64,000 nt of DNA, from positions 1,183,001 to 1,247,000 of the forward strand of contig NZ_CP075566.1 in NCBI RefSeq assembly GCF_018502625.1. The letters run 5' to 3'. A program made the translations under genes and the position numbers. Of this stretch, positions 43,471 to 51,776 are shown piece by piece; position 1 is the stretch's first letter, and each line of letters begins with the position of its first letter. Source of the stretch: Pseudomonas hormoni. Its GTDB lineage: Bacteria; Pseudomonadota; Gammaproteobacteria; Pseudomonadales; Pseudomonadaceae. The notes below the pieces were generated by a model. That model worked only from the letters and a program-made list of their open reading frames with translations. It ran no database searches and had not been told where the DNA came from.

Positions 43471-45005
43471 CAGGCGTCAGCCTTCTTCAGGAACGCCTTG
43501 AAACGGATCAGTTCGGTCAGGCGGTAGCCGCGATAACGACCCATCGCCAGCATGAAGCCCACCAGGATCAGCAGGACCGCCGGGAAGGTGAACACGAAGT
43601 AAACCAGCTCCGGGACGCTCATGATCAGGTGCGCCAGGGAAGCAGCGAATAGCGTACCGATCGCCACTTTCATGGCGTGGCCGGAACCGCGTTCTTCCCA
43701 GGTAATCGACAGACGTTCGATGGTCATGGTCAGGATCACCATCGGGAACAGCGCCACGGACAACCCGCGCTCCAGGCCAAGCTTATGGCTGAACAGACTG
43801 ATCGCCGCGATCAGCACCACTACAAACGTCAGCACCACCGACAGCCTTGGCAACATTTGCAGTTTCAGGTGTTCAAGGTACGAGCGCAGCGACAGCCCCA
43901 GCGCGGTGATGATGGTAAACAGCACGATGCCGAAGCCGAGCTGGGTTTCGCGGAAGGCGAGGGCGATCAGCACCGGGGTAAAGGTGCCGAGGGTCTGCAA
44001 GCCGATCAGGTTGCGCAGGATCAGGATCACCAGCACGCCGATCGGGATCATCACCATGATCATGAAGGTCTGCTGGGTCTGCAGCGGCAAGCCGTACAAC
44101 GAGTATTCGAGGAAGTTGGCGTCGGTGTTTTCGTCGGTCAGCTTGGCTAGGCGAATGGCGTTCATTTCGCTGTTGTTCATGCTGAAGGTGACGGTGGCTT
44201 TCTTGCCGCCATCGACGGTGATCAGGTTTTCATCGCCGGTCCACCACAGCAGGCGGTCGGTCGGCAAGCCTTGCTCGCCGGTTTCCGGGTTGAAGTACAG
44301 CCAGTCGGTACCGTTGAAGCTGCGCAGCCAGAGTTCCGGTGTTTGCGGTTGGTCGGCCACCAGGCGGATGGTGTGGACCTTTTCCACCGGCACGTGGGCG
44401 ATGGACAGCACCAGTTCGACGATTTTGGCCTTGTGCCCGCTGGACGGGTCGCCGCCCAGCAACAGTTTCACGTTGTCGTCATTGACGTTGTTGACCCGCT
44501 TGATCGCCTCGCCGATGAAGGTTTCGACGTCGGCCGAGTGCTGGCGAATCGGCGCGAGCAGGGCTTCGGCGGCGACTTTTTCCGCGCCTTCGACGGCAAT
44601 GCTGTCGCGGAAGGTCGGGCCTTTGATCTTGGATTTTTCACCGGTGTAGCGCTTGGTCAGCACCAGACGGTAATAAAGCGTCTGGTTGCCCTTGGCCCGG
44701 CGCGCCGACCAGGTGACCTTGCGGTTACCGTCGACACGGTTCACGGCCACGCCGTAATTATTGGAGATGAAGCTTTCGTTGAGGCTGACGTAATCGCGGC
44801 TCAGGGGCGGCACGAACATCTGGATCTTGACCGGGTCCTTGGCACTCGGGACGAACTCGACTTTGGCGTCGATGTTCCACAAGTCGTCGGTGGCATCTTC
44901 GGTCACCGGAATGCCAAGCACGAAGATCTGATAGGCCGTAACTGAAATGCCCAGCACCACCAGGATGGCGATCAGCATTTTCAGATGGAGGGTAAGAGAG
45001 CGCAT
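43470..45005 (-). CDS. Inactive-transglutaminase / 7TM membrane protein (UUP1 family)
   Basis: A 511-residue inner-membrane protein. One N-terminal helix (LKMLIAILVVLGISVTAYQIF) anchors a periplasmic domain of about 240 residues with an inactive transglutaminase-like fold, followed by about seven C-terminal helices beginning near TFMIMVMIPIGVLVILIL. No catalytic cysteine is seen in the periplasmic domain (ADQPQTPELWLRSFNGTDWL region). It is the middle gene of the protease-7TM-ligase operon: five bases after the upstream gene and overlapping the next. It probably links a periplasmic sensing or binding event to the cytosolic ATP-grasp enzyme. Confidence 0.92.
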   Translation of the reverse strand: MRSLTLHLKMLIAILVVLGISVTAYQIFVLGIPVTEDATDDLWNIDAKVEFVPSAKDPVKIQMFVPPLSRDYVSLNESFISNNYGVAVNRVDGNRKVTWSARRAKGNQTLYYRLVLTKRYTGEKSKIKGPTFRDSIAVEGAEKVAAEALLAPIRQHSADVETFIGEAIKRVNNVNDDNVKLLLGGDPSSGHKAKIVELVLSIAHVPVEKVHTIRLVADQPQTPELWLRSFNGTDWLYFNPETGEQGLPTDRLLWWTGDENLITVDGGKKATVTFSMNNSEMNAIRLAKLTDENTDANFLEYSLYGLPLQTQQTFMIMVMIPIGVLVILILRNLIGLQTLGTFTPVLIALAFRETQLGFGIVLFTIITALGLSLRSYLEHLKLQMLPRLSVVLTFVVVLIAAISLFSHKLGLERGLSVALFPMVILTMTIERLSITWEERGSGHAMKVAIGTLFAASLAHLIMSVPELVYFVFTFPAVLLILVGFMLAMGRYRGYRLTELIRFKAFLKKADA

Positions 45006-45010
45006 TGGAA

Positions 45011-45547
45011 TTACTCTGCGGTATGAGCGTCGGTGGCGCAGGCGGGTTTGCCAGCAGCGTATTTAAGACTGGGGTCGACCAGCGCATCAAAGCGCTTGAG
45101 CGCTTCGGAGCCGATCAGGAGCGGATATTGGAAGGCGCTTCGGTCGGTCAAGTTCACTTCGATGCTGCGTAAAGCCGAACCCATGCAGATATCCAGCTCG
45201 ATCACCGGACGGGCGGTGTATTTCTTGCCTTCGTCCGGATCGTAGTCGCCGGCGCGGCGCTTGATCTTGCTGACGCGGGCCAGTGGCCGTTCGATCGGGT
45301 GCGAGTGCGCCGCGTCGATCGCCAGATAGAAGCGCACCCAGGATTCGCCATTGCGTTTGAAGCGTTTGATGTCGCGGGCGCTCAGGGAGGCGGTTTTCGC
45401 CCCAGTGTCGAGTTTGGCCGCGACTTCCAGATTGATGCCGTCCAGCGAGGCGTACTCGTTGAGGCCGTACACGGTCTTTTCCCCCGCCGCGGCGACACCG
45501 GGCAGGCAAAGCAGATAAAGGAAGGTGGGGAAGGGCTTGAGTCTCAT
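45011..45547 (-). CDS. Exported retropepsin-like (ATP-dependent zinc) protease family protein
   Basis: A 178-residue protein with a signal peptide (MRLKPFPTFLYLLCLPGVAAA) and one domain of the family labelled ATP-dependent zinc protease or RimB. The retropepsin-type motif is KLDTGAKTASLSARDI, with the family's later PLLIGSEALKRFDALVDPSL. It is predicted to be periplasmic. The ATG at 45547 is chosen because it begins the signal peptide; 42 further codons in frame look non-coding. It is the first gene of the operon with the 7TM protein and RimK-like ligase. Whether it cleaves peptides is not established. Confidence 0.9.
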   Translation of the reverse strand: MRLKPFPTFLYLLCLPGVAAAGEKTVYGLNEYASLDGINLEVAAKLDTGAKTASLSARDIKRFKRNGESWVRFYLAIDAAHSHPIERPLARVSKIKRRAGDYDPDEGKKYTARPVIELDICMGSALRSIEVNLTDRSAFQYPLLIGSEALKRFDALVDPSLKYAAGKPACATDAHTAE

Positions 45548-45754
45548 AAATCCTGGTGCGCAGCGGTCCGTGTTTCGATTCAAGGCCCTGGCATCGCTGC
45601 GCAAGCTCCCTCGTATGCCTATCAGCAATTTATGACAAGCAGTGCAGATGTCACAAACAAATGCGGGCGGCATTCTAGCACGGTGGTTTTATGGCGCCAG
45701 CGCTGGCCTTTTGGGTTTGGTGTTCGCATGCGGGCGGGCGCGGAGGTCGCGGGG

Positions 45755-45875
45755 GTGTATATCCATTATTTGTGTGAGGGCGGCTAATGGTTCCGCCCTT
45801 ACGGCGGGTTTTCCAAAGTGACCCGCCGTAAGGGCGGAACCAATAGCAACCGTTACCGCAGGAATGGATATGTAC
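45755..45875. repeat. Nested palindromic intergenic repeat (MITE-like)
   Basis: A 121-base element with two sets of inverted arms. The inner arms (45785-45845) are GGTTCCGCCCTTACGGCGGG and CCCGCCGTAAGGGCGGAACC around TTTTCCAAAGTGA. The outer arms are GTGTATATCCATT and AATGGATATGTAC (11 of 13 match). I recall similar sequence from many Pseudomonas intergenic regions. It lies between the divergent protease gene and the methylcitrate regulator gene; apart from it and the operators at 45958-46042, the 45548-46042 gap holds no gene. Confidence 0.75.
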
Positions 45876-45957
45876 ACCATCAAAAATCCCGCCCGCCGCC
45901 AAACGCAGCCACGGATATGCACTCGGTCTACGCTAAAAACAATCCGGTTATTAGACG

Positions 45958-45969
45958 ATTGTCGACAAT
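45958..45969. promoter_or_regulatory. Operator 1 of the methylcitrate regulator (ATTGTCGACAAT)
   Basis: A perfect 12-base palindrome 14 bases before the -35 box of the cluster. The same core recurs at 46032 (GTGTCGACAAT). Two copies on either side of a promoter, in front of a GntR-family gene, suggest autoregulation. Confidence 0.6.
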
Positions 45970-45982
45970 ACCCATTTATCCT

Positions 45983-46011
45983 TTGACTAAGAGGCCTGTA
46001 TTCGCTAGTTT
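45983..46011 (+). promoter_or_regulatory. Candidate promoter of the prp cluster
   Basis: TTGACT (-35, 5 of 6), 17-base spacer, TAGTTT (-10, weak). It lies between the two TGTCGACA operator copies. Confidence 0.45.
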
Positions 46012-46031
46012 TTGCCGCATCAGCTTTCAAG

Positions 46032-46042
46032 GTGTCGACAAT
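46032..46042. promoter_or_regulatory. Operator 2, overlapping the ribosome site of the regulator gene
   Basis: GTGTCGACAAT, differing by one base in the left arm from operator 1 and placed directly before ATG 46043. The spacing between the two copies is 73 bases. Confidence 0.5.
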
Positions 46043-46765
46043 ATGCTGGATCAACTCGATCCCCCGGTCATTGCTCAGGACGATTCGGAAACACTTTCCG
46101 AGAACGTCTTCCGACGCATTCAGGCGGCCATCGTCAAGGGCGAGATCGCCCCGGGCAGCAAGATCTCCGAGCCGGAACTGGCGCGCACCTATGGCATCAG
46201 CCGCGGCCCGCTGCGTGAAGCGATCCACCGCCTGGAAGGCCAGCGCCTGCTGGTTCGTGTGCCGCACGTAGGGGCCCGGGTGGTTTCCCTGAGCCACGCC
46301 GAGCTGCTGGAGCTCTACGAAATCCGCGAATCCCTCGAAGGCATGGCCTGTCGCTTGGCCGCCGAACGCATGACCGTCGAAGAAATCGACGAACTGCGTC
46401 ACGTCCTCGAAACCCACGAGCGCGATGCGGCGTTTCAGGCCGGTGTCGGCTATTACCAGCAGGAAGGCGATTTCGACTTCCATTACCGAATCATCCAGGG
46501 CAGCGGCAATCGCACCCTGACGCAGATGCTCTGCGGCGAGCTTTATCAACTGGTGCGCATGTACCGCATCCAGTTTTCCACCACACCCAATCGTCCGCGC
46601 CAGGCTTTTGCCGAGCACCACCGGATTCTCGACGCCATCGCCGACCGTGACGGCGAACTGGCCGAGTTGTTGATGCGCCGTCACATCGGCGCCTCCAAAC
46701 GCAATATCGCCCGTCATTACCAGGACGGCGCCACTAAGACAGCCACTGAACGAGGTGAGTCATGA
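46043..46765 (+). CDS. GntR-family (FCD) regulator of the methylcitrate cluster
   Basis: A 240-residue DNA-binding regulator. The N-terminal winged helix contains [20 protein letters not shown] and [18 protein letters not shown]; the C-terminal FCD ligand domain contains [34 protein letters not shown] and the metal-site histidine near [10 protein letters not shown]. It is the first gene of the propionate cluster and its stop overlaps prpB by four bases. The Pseudomonas methylcitrate genes are usually controlled by a regulator of this type, unlike the sigma-54 activator PrpR of enteric bacteria. 2-Methylcitrate or a related acid is the expected ligand. The long upstream open frame is not used. 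Confidence 0.94.
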   Translation: MLDQLDPPVIAQDDSETLSENVFRRIQAAIVKGEIAPGSKISEPELARTYGISRGPLREAIHRLEGQRLLVRVPHVGARVVSLSHAELLELYEIRESLEGMACRLAAERMTVEEIDELRHVLETHERDAAFQAGVGYYQQEGDFDFHYRIIQGSGNRTLTQMLCGELYQLVRMYRIQFSTTPNRPRQAFAEHHRILDAIADRDGELAELLMRRHIGASKRNIARHYQDGATKTATERGES

Positions 46766-47652
46766 GTTCCAACAAGAGCACTCCAGGCCAGCGTTTCCGC
46801 GATGCGGTCGCCAGCGAACATCCGCTGCAAGTGGTCGGCGCAATCAACGCCAACCACGCGCTGCTGGCCAAACGCGCCGGTTTCAAGGCGATTTACCTGT
46901 CAGGTGGCGGGGTGGCTGCCGGCTCCCTCGGCGTACCGGACCTGGGCATCACCGGTCTCGACGACGTGCTGACCGACGTGCGTCGCATCACCGACGTCTG
47001 CGACCTGCCGCTGCTGGTGGACGTGGACACCGGTTTCGGTTCTTCGGCGTTCAACGTCGCGCGCACCGTCAAGTCGATGATCAAATTCGGCGCGGCGGCG
47101 ATTCACATCGAAGACCAGGTCGGCGCCAAGCGCTGCGGTCACCGTCCTAACAAAGAAATCGTGTCGCTGCAGGAAATGGTCGACCGCATCAAGGCGGCAG
47201 TCGATGCGCGTACCGATGACAGCTTCGTGATCATGGCCCGCACTGATGCGCTGGCGGTGGAAGGTCTGGAGTCCGCACTGGATCGCGCTGCGGCGTGCAT
47301 CGAGGCCGGCGCCGACATGATCTTCCCGGAAGCGATCACCGAACTGGAGATGTACAAGCTGTTCGCCAGCCGCGTGAAAGCGCCGATCCTGGCCAACATC
47401 ACCGAATTCGGCGCGACGCCGCTGTACACCACAGAGCAACTCGCCGGTGCCGATGTGTCGCTGGTGCTGTACCCGCTGTCGGCTTTCCGTGCGATGAACA
47501 AGGCCGCGGAAAACGTCTACACCGCGATCCGCCGCGACGGCACGCAACAGAACGTGATCGACACCATGCAGACCCGCATGGAGCTTTACGATCGCATCGA
47601 CTACCACGCCTTCGAGCAGAAGCTCGATGCGTTGTTTGCCGCGAAGAAATAA
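46762..47652 (+). CDS. prpB: 2-Methylisocitrate lyase
   Basis: A 296-residue enzyme that splits 2-methylisocitrate into pyruvate and succinate, the last step of the methylcitrate cycle. The barrel signature [20 protein letters not shown], the VDVDTGFG metal site, and [17 protein letters not shown] with the catalytic cysteine (KKCGH in other PrpB) are all present. Length is normal. The start overlaps the regulator stop, so it is translated with it. Confidence 0.96.
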   Translation: MSSNKSTPGQRFRDAVASEHPLQVVGAINANHALLAKRAGFKAIYLSGGGVAAGSLGVPDLGITGLDDVLTDVRRITDVCDLPLLVDVDTGFGSSAFNVARTVKSMIKFGAAAIHIEDQVGAKRCGHRPNKEIVSLQEMVDRIKAAVDARTDDSFVIMARTDALAVEGLESALDRAAACIEAGADMIFPEAITELEMYKLFASRVKAPILANITEFGATPLYTTEQLAGADVSLVLYPLSAFRAMNKAAENVYTAIRRDGTQQNVIDTMQTRMELYDRIDYHAFEQKLDALFAAKK

Positions 47653-47660
47653 TGAAAGCC

Positions 47661-47755
47661 CCTGTAGGAGCGAAGCTTGCTCGCGAAAGCGGTGTCTCAG
47701 ACGACATAGATGTTGAATGTCAGTCCGTCTTCGCGAGCAAGCTTCGCTCCTACAA
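47661..47755. repeat. REPIN inside the prp cluster, between prpB and prpC
   Basis: CCTGTAGGAGCGAAGCTTGC mirrors GCAAGCTTCGCTCCTACA. It starts nine bases after the prpB stop and ends 36 bases before prpC. Confidence 0.93.
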
Positions 47756-47791
47756 GTTTCCCTAACAAATTCAAGAAAACTGGAGACAGCA

Positions 47792-48919
47792 ATGGCCGAA
47801 GCAAAAGTACTCAGTGGCGCCGGGCTCCGTGGCCAGGTTGCCGGGCAAACCGCACTGTCCACCGTGGGCCAATCCGGTGCCGGCCTGACCTATCGCGGTT
47901 ACGACGTTCGCGAACTGGCGGCTGACGCCCAGTTCGAAGAAGTGGCTTACCTGCTGCTGTACGGCGAACTGCCGACCCAGGCGCAACTCGACGCCTACGT
48001 CAACAAACTGGGCAAGCTGCGCGACCTCCCGCAAGCGCTCAAGGAAGTGCTGGAACGCATCCCCGCCGACGCCCACCCGATGGACGTGATGCGTACCGGT
48101 TGCTCGTTCCTGGGCAATATCGAACCGGAAGAAGACTTCTCCGAGCAGCACGATAAAACCGACCGCCTGTTGGCCGCGTTCCCGGCGATCATGTGCTACT
48201 GGTATCGCTTCAGCCACGACGGCAAACGCATCAGCTGCGTGAGCGACGAACAATCCATCGGCGGCCACTTCCTGCACCTGCTGCACGACAAGAAGCCGAG
48301 CGAGTTGCACGTCAAAGTGATGAACGTGTCGCTGATCCTCTACGCGGAACACGAGTTCAACGCTTCGACCTTCACCGCTCGGGTGTGTGCATCGACCCTG
48401 TCCGACCTGTTCTCCTGCATCACGGCGGCCATCGGTTCCCTGCGCGGTCCGCTGCACGGCGGCGCCAACGAAGCGGCGATGGAAATGATCGAGCGCTTTT
48501 CGTCGCCGGAAGAGGCGATCAAAGGCACCCTCGGCATGCTCGAGCGCAAGGACAAGATCATGGGCTTCGGCCACGCGATCTATAAGGACAACGATCCGCG
48601 TAACGAGGTGATCAAGGGCTGGTCGAAAAAACTCGCTGACGAAGTGGGCGACACGGTGTTGTTCCCGGTCTCCGAAGCCATCGACAAGACCATGTGGGAG
48701 CAGAAAAAACTGTTCCCGAACGCTGACTTTTACCATGCGTCGACGTACCACTTCATGGGTATCCCGACCAAGTTGTTCACGCCGATCTTTGTCTGCTCGC
48801 GCCTGACCGGCTGGGCGGCGCATGTGTTCGAACAGCGTGCCAACAACCGCATCATCCGCCCGAGCGCCGAATACACCGGCGTCGAACAGCGCAAGTTCGT
48901 GCCAATCGAACAACGCTGA
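47792..48919 (+). CDS. prpC: 2-Methylcitrate synthase
   Basis: A 375-residue citrate-synthase-family enzyme that joins propionyl-CoA and oxaloacetate. Key segments are SDLFSCITAAIGSLRGPLHG with the catalytic histidine, GGANEAAMEMIERF, MGFGHAIYKDNDPR and the terminal VEQRKFVPIEQR. The short N-terminus, beginning at the ATG 47792 with MAEAKVLSGAGLRG, is the family's normal one; GGAGA lies before it. The longer frame upstream runs through the REPIN and is rejected. Confidence 0.96.
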   Translation: MAEAKVLSGAGLRGQVAGQTALSTVGQSGAGLTYRGYDVRELAADAQFEEVAYLLLYGELPTQAQLDAYVNKLGKLRDLPQALKEVLERIPADAHPMDVMRTGCSFLGNIEPEEDFSEQHDKTDRLLAAFPAIMCYWYRFSHDGKRISCVSDEQSIGGHFLHLLHDKKPSELHVKVMNVSLILYAEHEFNASTFTARVCASTLSDLFSCITAAIGSLRGPLHGGANEAAMEMIERFSSPEEAIKGTLGMLERKDKIMGFGHAIYKDNDPRNEVIKGWSKKLADEVGDTVLFPVSEAIDKTMWEQKKLFPNADFYHASTYHFMGIPTKLFTPIFVCSRLTGWAAHVFEQRANNRIIRPSAEYTGVEQRKFVPIEQR

Positions 48920-48960
48920 ATGGTGCGGGCTTTGCGCAGGAATTTGAACATTACGCAAAT

Positions 48961-49056
48961 CCCTGTGGGAGCGGGCTTGCCCGCGATGACGGAGTCACAT
49001 TCGACATAAACGTCGCCTGACCCACCGCAATCGCGGGCAAGCCCGCTCCCACAGGG
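48961..49056. repeat. REPIN inside the prp cluster, between prpC and acnD
   Basis: CCCTGTGGGAGCGGGCTTGC mirrors GCAAGCCCGCTCCCACAGGG. This copy is of the GTGGGAGC class, unlike the one before prpC. Confidence 0.94.
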
Positions 49057-49122
49057 GTTGTGATGATTTTCGATCCAGTGCCAGGCCCCACCTTTTGAAA
49101 CTACCGTGACCGAGTCCTGACG

Positions 49123-51720
49123 ATGAACACTGAATTCCGTAAACCGCTGCCCGGCAGCCATCTGGATTACTTCGACGTCCGTGCGGCTGTCGAAGCCATC
49201 CAGCCCGGCGCCTACGACACCCTGCCGTACACCTCCCGCGTGCTGGCGGAAAACCTGGTGCGTCGCTGCGACCCGGCCACGCTCACCGAATCCCTGAAGC
49301 AATTTATCGAGCGCAAACGCGACCTCGACTTCCCATGGTTCCCGGCCCGCGTGGTGTGCCACGACATTCTCGGCCAGACCGCGCTGGTCGACCTCGCCGG
49401 CCTGCGTGACGCCATCGCCCTGCAAGGTGGCGACCCGGCGCAAGTGAACCCGGTGGTGCCGACGCAACTGATCGTCGACCACTCCCTGGCCGTCGAGCGC
49501 GGTGGTTTCGATCCGGACGCGTTCGAGAAGAACCGCGCCATCGAAGACCGTCGCAACGAAGATCGTTTCCACTTCATCAACTGGACCAAAAAAGCGTTCA
49601 AGAACGTTGACGTGATTCCGCCCGGCAACGGGATCATGCACCAGATCAACCTGGAGAAAATGTCTCCGGTGATTCAGGTGCGCGATGGCGTGGCGTTCCC
49701 TGATACCTGCGTCGGCACCGACAGTCACACCCCGCACGTCGATGCCCTGGGCGTGATCGCCATCGGTGTCGGTGGTCTGGAAGCCGAGAGCGTGATGCTC
49801 GGCCGCGCATCGTGGATGCGTCTGCCGGAAAGCGTCGGCGTCGAACTGACCGGCAAGCTGCAACCGGGTATCACCGCCACCGACATGGTGCTGGCGCTGA
49901 CCGAGTTCCTGCGCAAGCAAAAAGTCGTCGGCGCGTGGCTGGAATTCTTCGGCGAAGGCGCCTCCGCGCTGACCCTCGGCGACCGCGCAACCATTTCCAA
50001 CATGGCCCCGGAATACGGCGCCACCGCGGCGATGTTCTACATCGACCAGCAGACCATCGACTACCTCAAGCTCACCGGTCGTGAAGACGAGCAGGTGCAG
50101 TTGGTCGAGCACTACGCCAAGACCACAGGCCTGTGGGCTGACAGCCTGAAGGGCGCGCAATACGAGCGCGGCTTGACCTTCAACCTGTCCTCGGTGGTAC
50201 GCAACATGGCCGGCCCGAGCAACCCGCACGCTCGCGTGGCAACCTCGGATCTGGCTGCGCAAGGCATCTCCGGTCAGTGGGATGACGTCCCGGGCCAGAT
50301 GCCGGACGGCGCGGTGATCATCGCCGCCATCACCAGCTGCACCAACACCAGCAACCCGCGCAACGTGATTGCCGCCGGCCTGCTGGCGCGCAACGCCAAC
50401 AAGCTCGGGTTGACCCGCAAGCCGTGGGTCAAATCGTCCCTGGCGCCGGGTTCGAAAACCGTGGCGTTGTACCTCGATGAAGCCGGTTTGACGACTGAGC
50501 TGGAGCAACTCGGATTTGGCGTCGTGGCCTTCGCTTGCACCACCTGCAACGGCATGTCCGGTGCGCTGGACCCGGTGATCCAGCAAGAGATCATCGACCG
50601 CGACCTGTACGCCACCGCCGTGCTCTCCGGCAACCGTAACTTCGACGGCCGGATTCACCCTTACGCCAAAAACGCGTTCCTCGCTTCGCCGCCGTTGGTG
50701 GTCGCGTATGCCATCGCCGGTACCATCCGTTTCGACATCGAAAAAGATGTGCTGGGCCTGGATGCGAACGGCAAGGAAATCCGTCTGAAGGACATTTGGC
50801 CGAGCGACGAAGAGATCGACGCGGTGGTCAAGGCCTCGGTCAAACCGGAGCAGTTCCGTCAGGTCTACATCCCGATGTTCGCCATCCATGAAGACACCGG
50901 GCCGAAGGTCACGCCGCTGTATGACTGGCGCGAGATGAGCACCTACATTCGCCGTCCGCCTTACTGGGAAGGCGCTCTGGCCGGTGCGCGTCCGCTCAAG
51001 GGCATGCGTCCGCTGGCGGTGCTGCCGGACAACATCACCACCGATCACCTGTCGCCGTCGAACGCGATCATGCTCGACAGCGCCGCCGGCGAATACCTGG
51101 CGAAAATGGGTCTGCCGGAAGAGGACTTCAACTCTTACGCGACTCACCGTGGTGACCACCTGACTGCGCAGCGCGCGACCTTCGCCAACCCGAAACTGTT
51201 CAACGAAATGGTGCTGGAAAACGGCAAGGTCAAGCAGGGTTCGCTGGCCCGTGTCGAGCCGGAAGGCAAGGTCATGCGCATGTGGGAAGCCATCGAAACC
51301 TACATGGAGCGCAAGCAGCCGCTGATCATCATAGCCGGCGCCGACTACGGTCAGGGTTCGTCCCGCGACTGGGCGGCGAAGGGCGTGCGTCTGGCGGGTG
51401 TGGAAGCGATTGCCGCCGAAGGTTTCGAGCGCATCCACCGCACCAACCTGGTGGGCATGGGCGTGTTGCCGCTGGAGTTCAAACCGGGCACCGACCGCCA
51501 CACCCTGGCCATCGACGGCAGTGAAACCTACGACGTGATCGGCGAACGCACGCCGCGCGCCGAGTTGACGCTGGTGATCAATCGCAAGAACGGTGAGCGC
51601 GTCGAAGTGCCGGTGACCTGCCGCCTCGACACCGCTGAAGAAGTGTCGATCTACGAGGCCGGCGGCGTGCTGCAACGCTTCGCGCAGGACTTCCTCGAAG
51701 AATCGGCGGTCGCCGTCTAA
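49123..51720 (+). CDS. acnD: Fe-S-dependent 2-methylcitrate dehydratase
   Basis: An 865-residue aconitase-family enzyme that dehydrates 2-methylcitrate to 2-methyl-aconitate. The cluster cysteines are in AAITSCTNTSNPRNV and FACTTCNGMSG. The substrate-loop GTDSHTPHVDALG and the swivelling C-terminal domain with YGQGSSRDWAAKG and GFERIHRTNLVGMGVLPLEF are complete. It works with PrpF, encoded 56 bases downstream. Long open frames on the opposite strand here come only from codon bias. Confidence 0.96.
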   Translation: MNTEFRKPLPGSHLDYFDVRAAVEAIQPGAYDTLPYTSRVLAENLVRRCDPATLTESLKQFIERKRDLDFPWFPARVVCHDILGQTALVDLAGLRDAIALQGGDPAQVNPVVPTQLIVDHSLAVERGGFDPDAFEKNRAIEDRRNEDRFHFINWTKKAFKNVDVIPPGNGIMHQINLEKMSPVIQVRDGVAFPDTCVGTDSHTPHVDALGVIAIGVGGLEAESVMLGRASWMRLPESVGVELTGKLQPGITATDMVLALTEFLRKQKVVGAWLEFFGEGASALTLGDRATISNMAPEYGATAAMFYIDQQTIDYLKLTGREDEQVQLVEHYAKTTGLWADSLKGAQYERGLTFNLSSVVRNMAGPSNPHARVATSDLAAQGISGQWDDVPGQMPDGAVIIAAITSCTNTSNPRNVIAAGLLARNANKLGLTRKPWVKSSLAPGSKTVALYLDEAGLTTELEQLGFGVVAFACTTCNGMSGALDPVIQQEIIDRDLYATAVLSGNRNFDGRIHPYAKNAFLASPPLVVAYAIAGTIRFDIEKDVLGLDANGKEIRLKDIWPSDEEIDAVVKASVKPEQFRQVYIPMFAIHEDTGPKVTPLYDWREMSTYIRRPPYWEGALAGARPLKGMRPLAVLPDNITTDHLSPSNAIMLDSAAGEYLAKMGLPEEDFNSYATHRGDHLTAQRATFANPKLFNEMVLENGKVKQGSLARVEPEGKVMRMWEAIETYMERKQPLIIIAGADYGQGSSRDWAAKGVRLAGVEAIAAEGFERIHRTNLVGMGVLPLEFKPGTDRHTLAIDGSETYDVIGERTPRAELTLVINRKNGERVEVPVTCRLDTAEEVSIYEAGGVLQRFAQDFLEESAVAV

Positions 51721-51733
51721 ATCACGCTGTGCG

Positions 51734-51758
51734 GACACGGGACTTCAAATCCCGTGTC
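51734..51758 (+). other. Hairpin between acnD and prpF
   Basis: GACACGGGA-CTTCAAA-TCCCGTGTC is a perfect 9-bp stem, 13 bases after acnD and 18 before prpF. There is no T-run, so it is more likely an mRNA stabiliser or processing site than a terminator. Confidence 0.6.
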
Positions 51759-51776
51759 TGTCTTGAAGGAGCACCC

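Noticed and set aside
46043..46765. Longer regulator starting at 45818
   Set aside because: The extra 75 codons run through the palindromic repeat, the promoter and the first operator, and are not GntR-like. ATG 46043 gives the normal N-terminus.
48730..51738. A 1002-codon open frame on the minus strand opposite acnD
   Set aside because: It is the antisense of a clear aconitase-family gene; it has an unnatural composition (very rich in H, R, Q, V, G) and no motifs. Such long shadows are common in GC-rich Pseudomonas genes.
51734..51758. tRNA-like arm (CGGGACTTCAAATCCCG) between acnD and prpF
   Set aside because: Only one stem-loop is present; no acceptor, D or anticodon arms are found around it.
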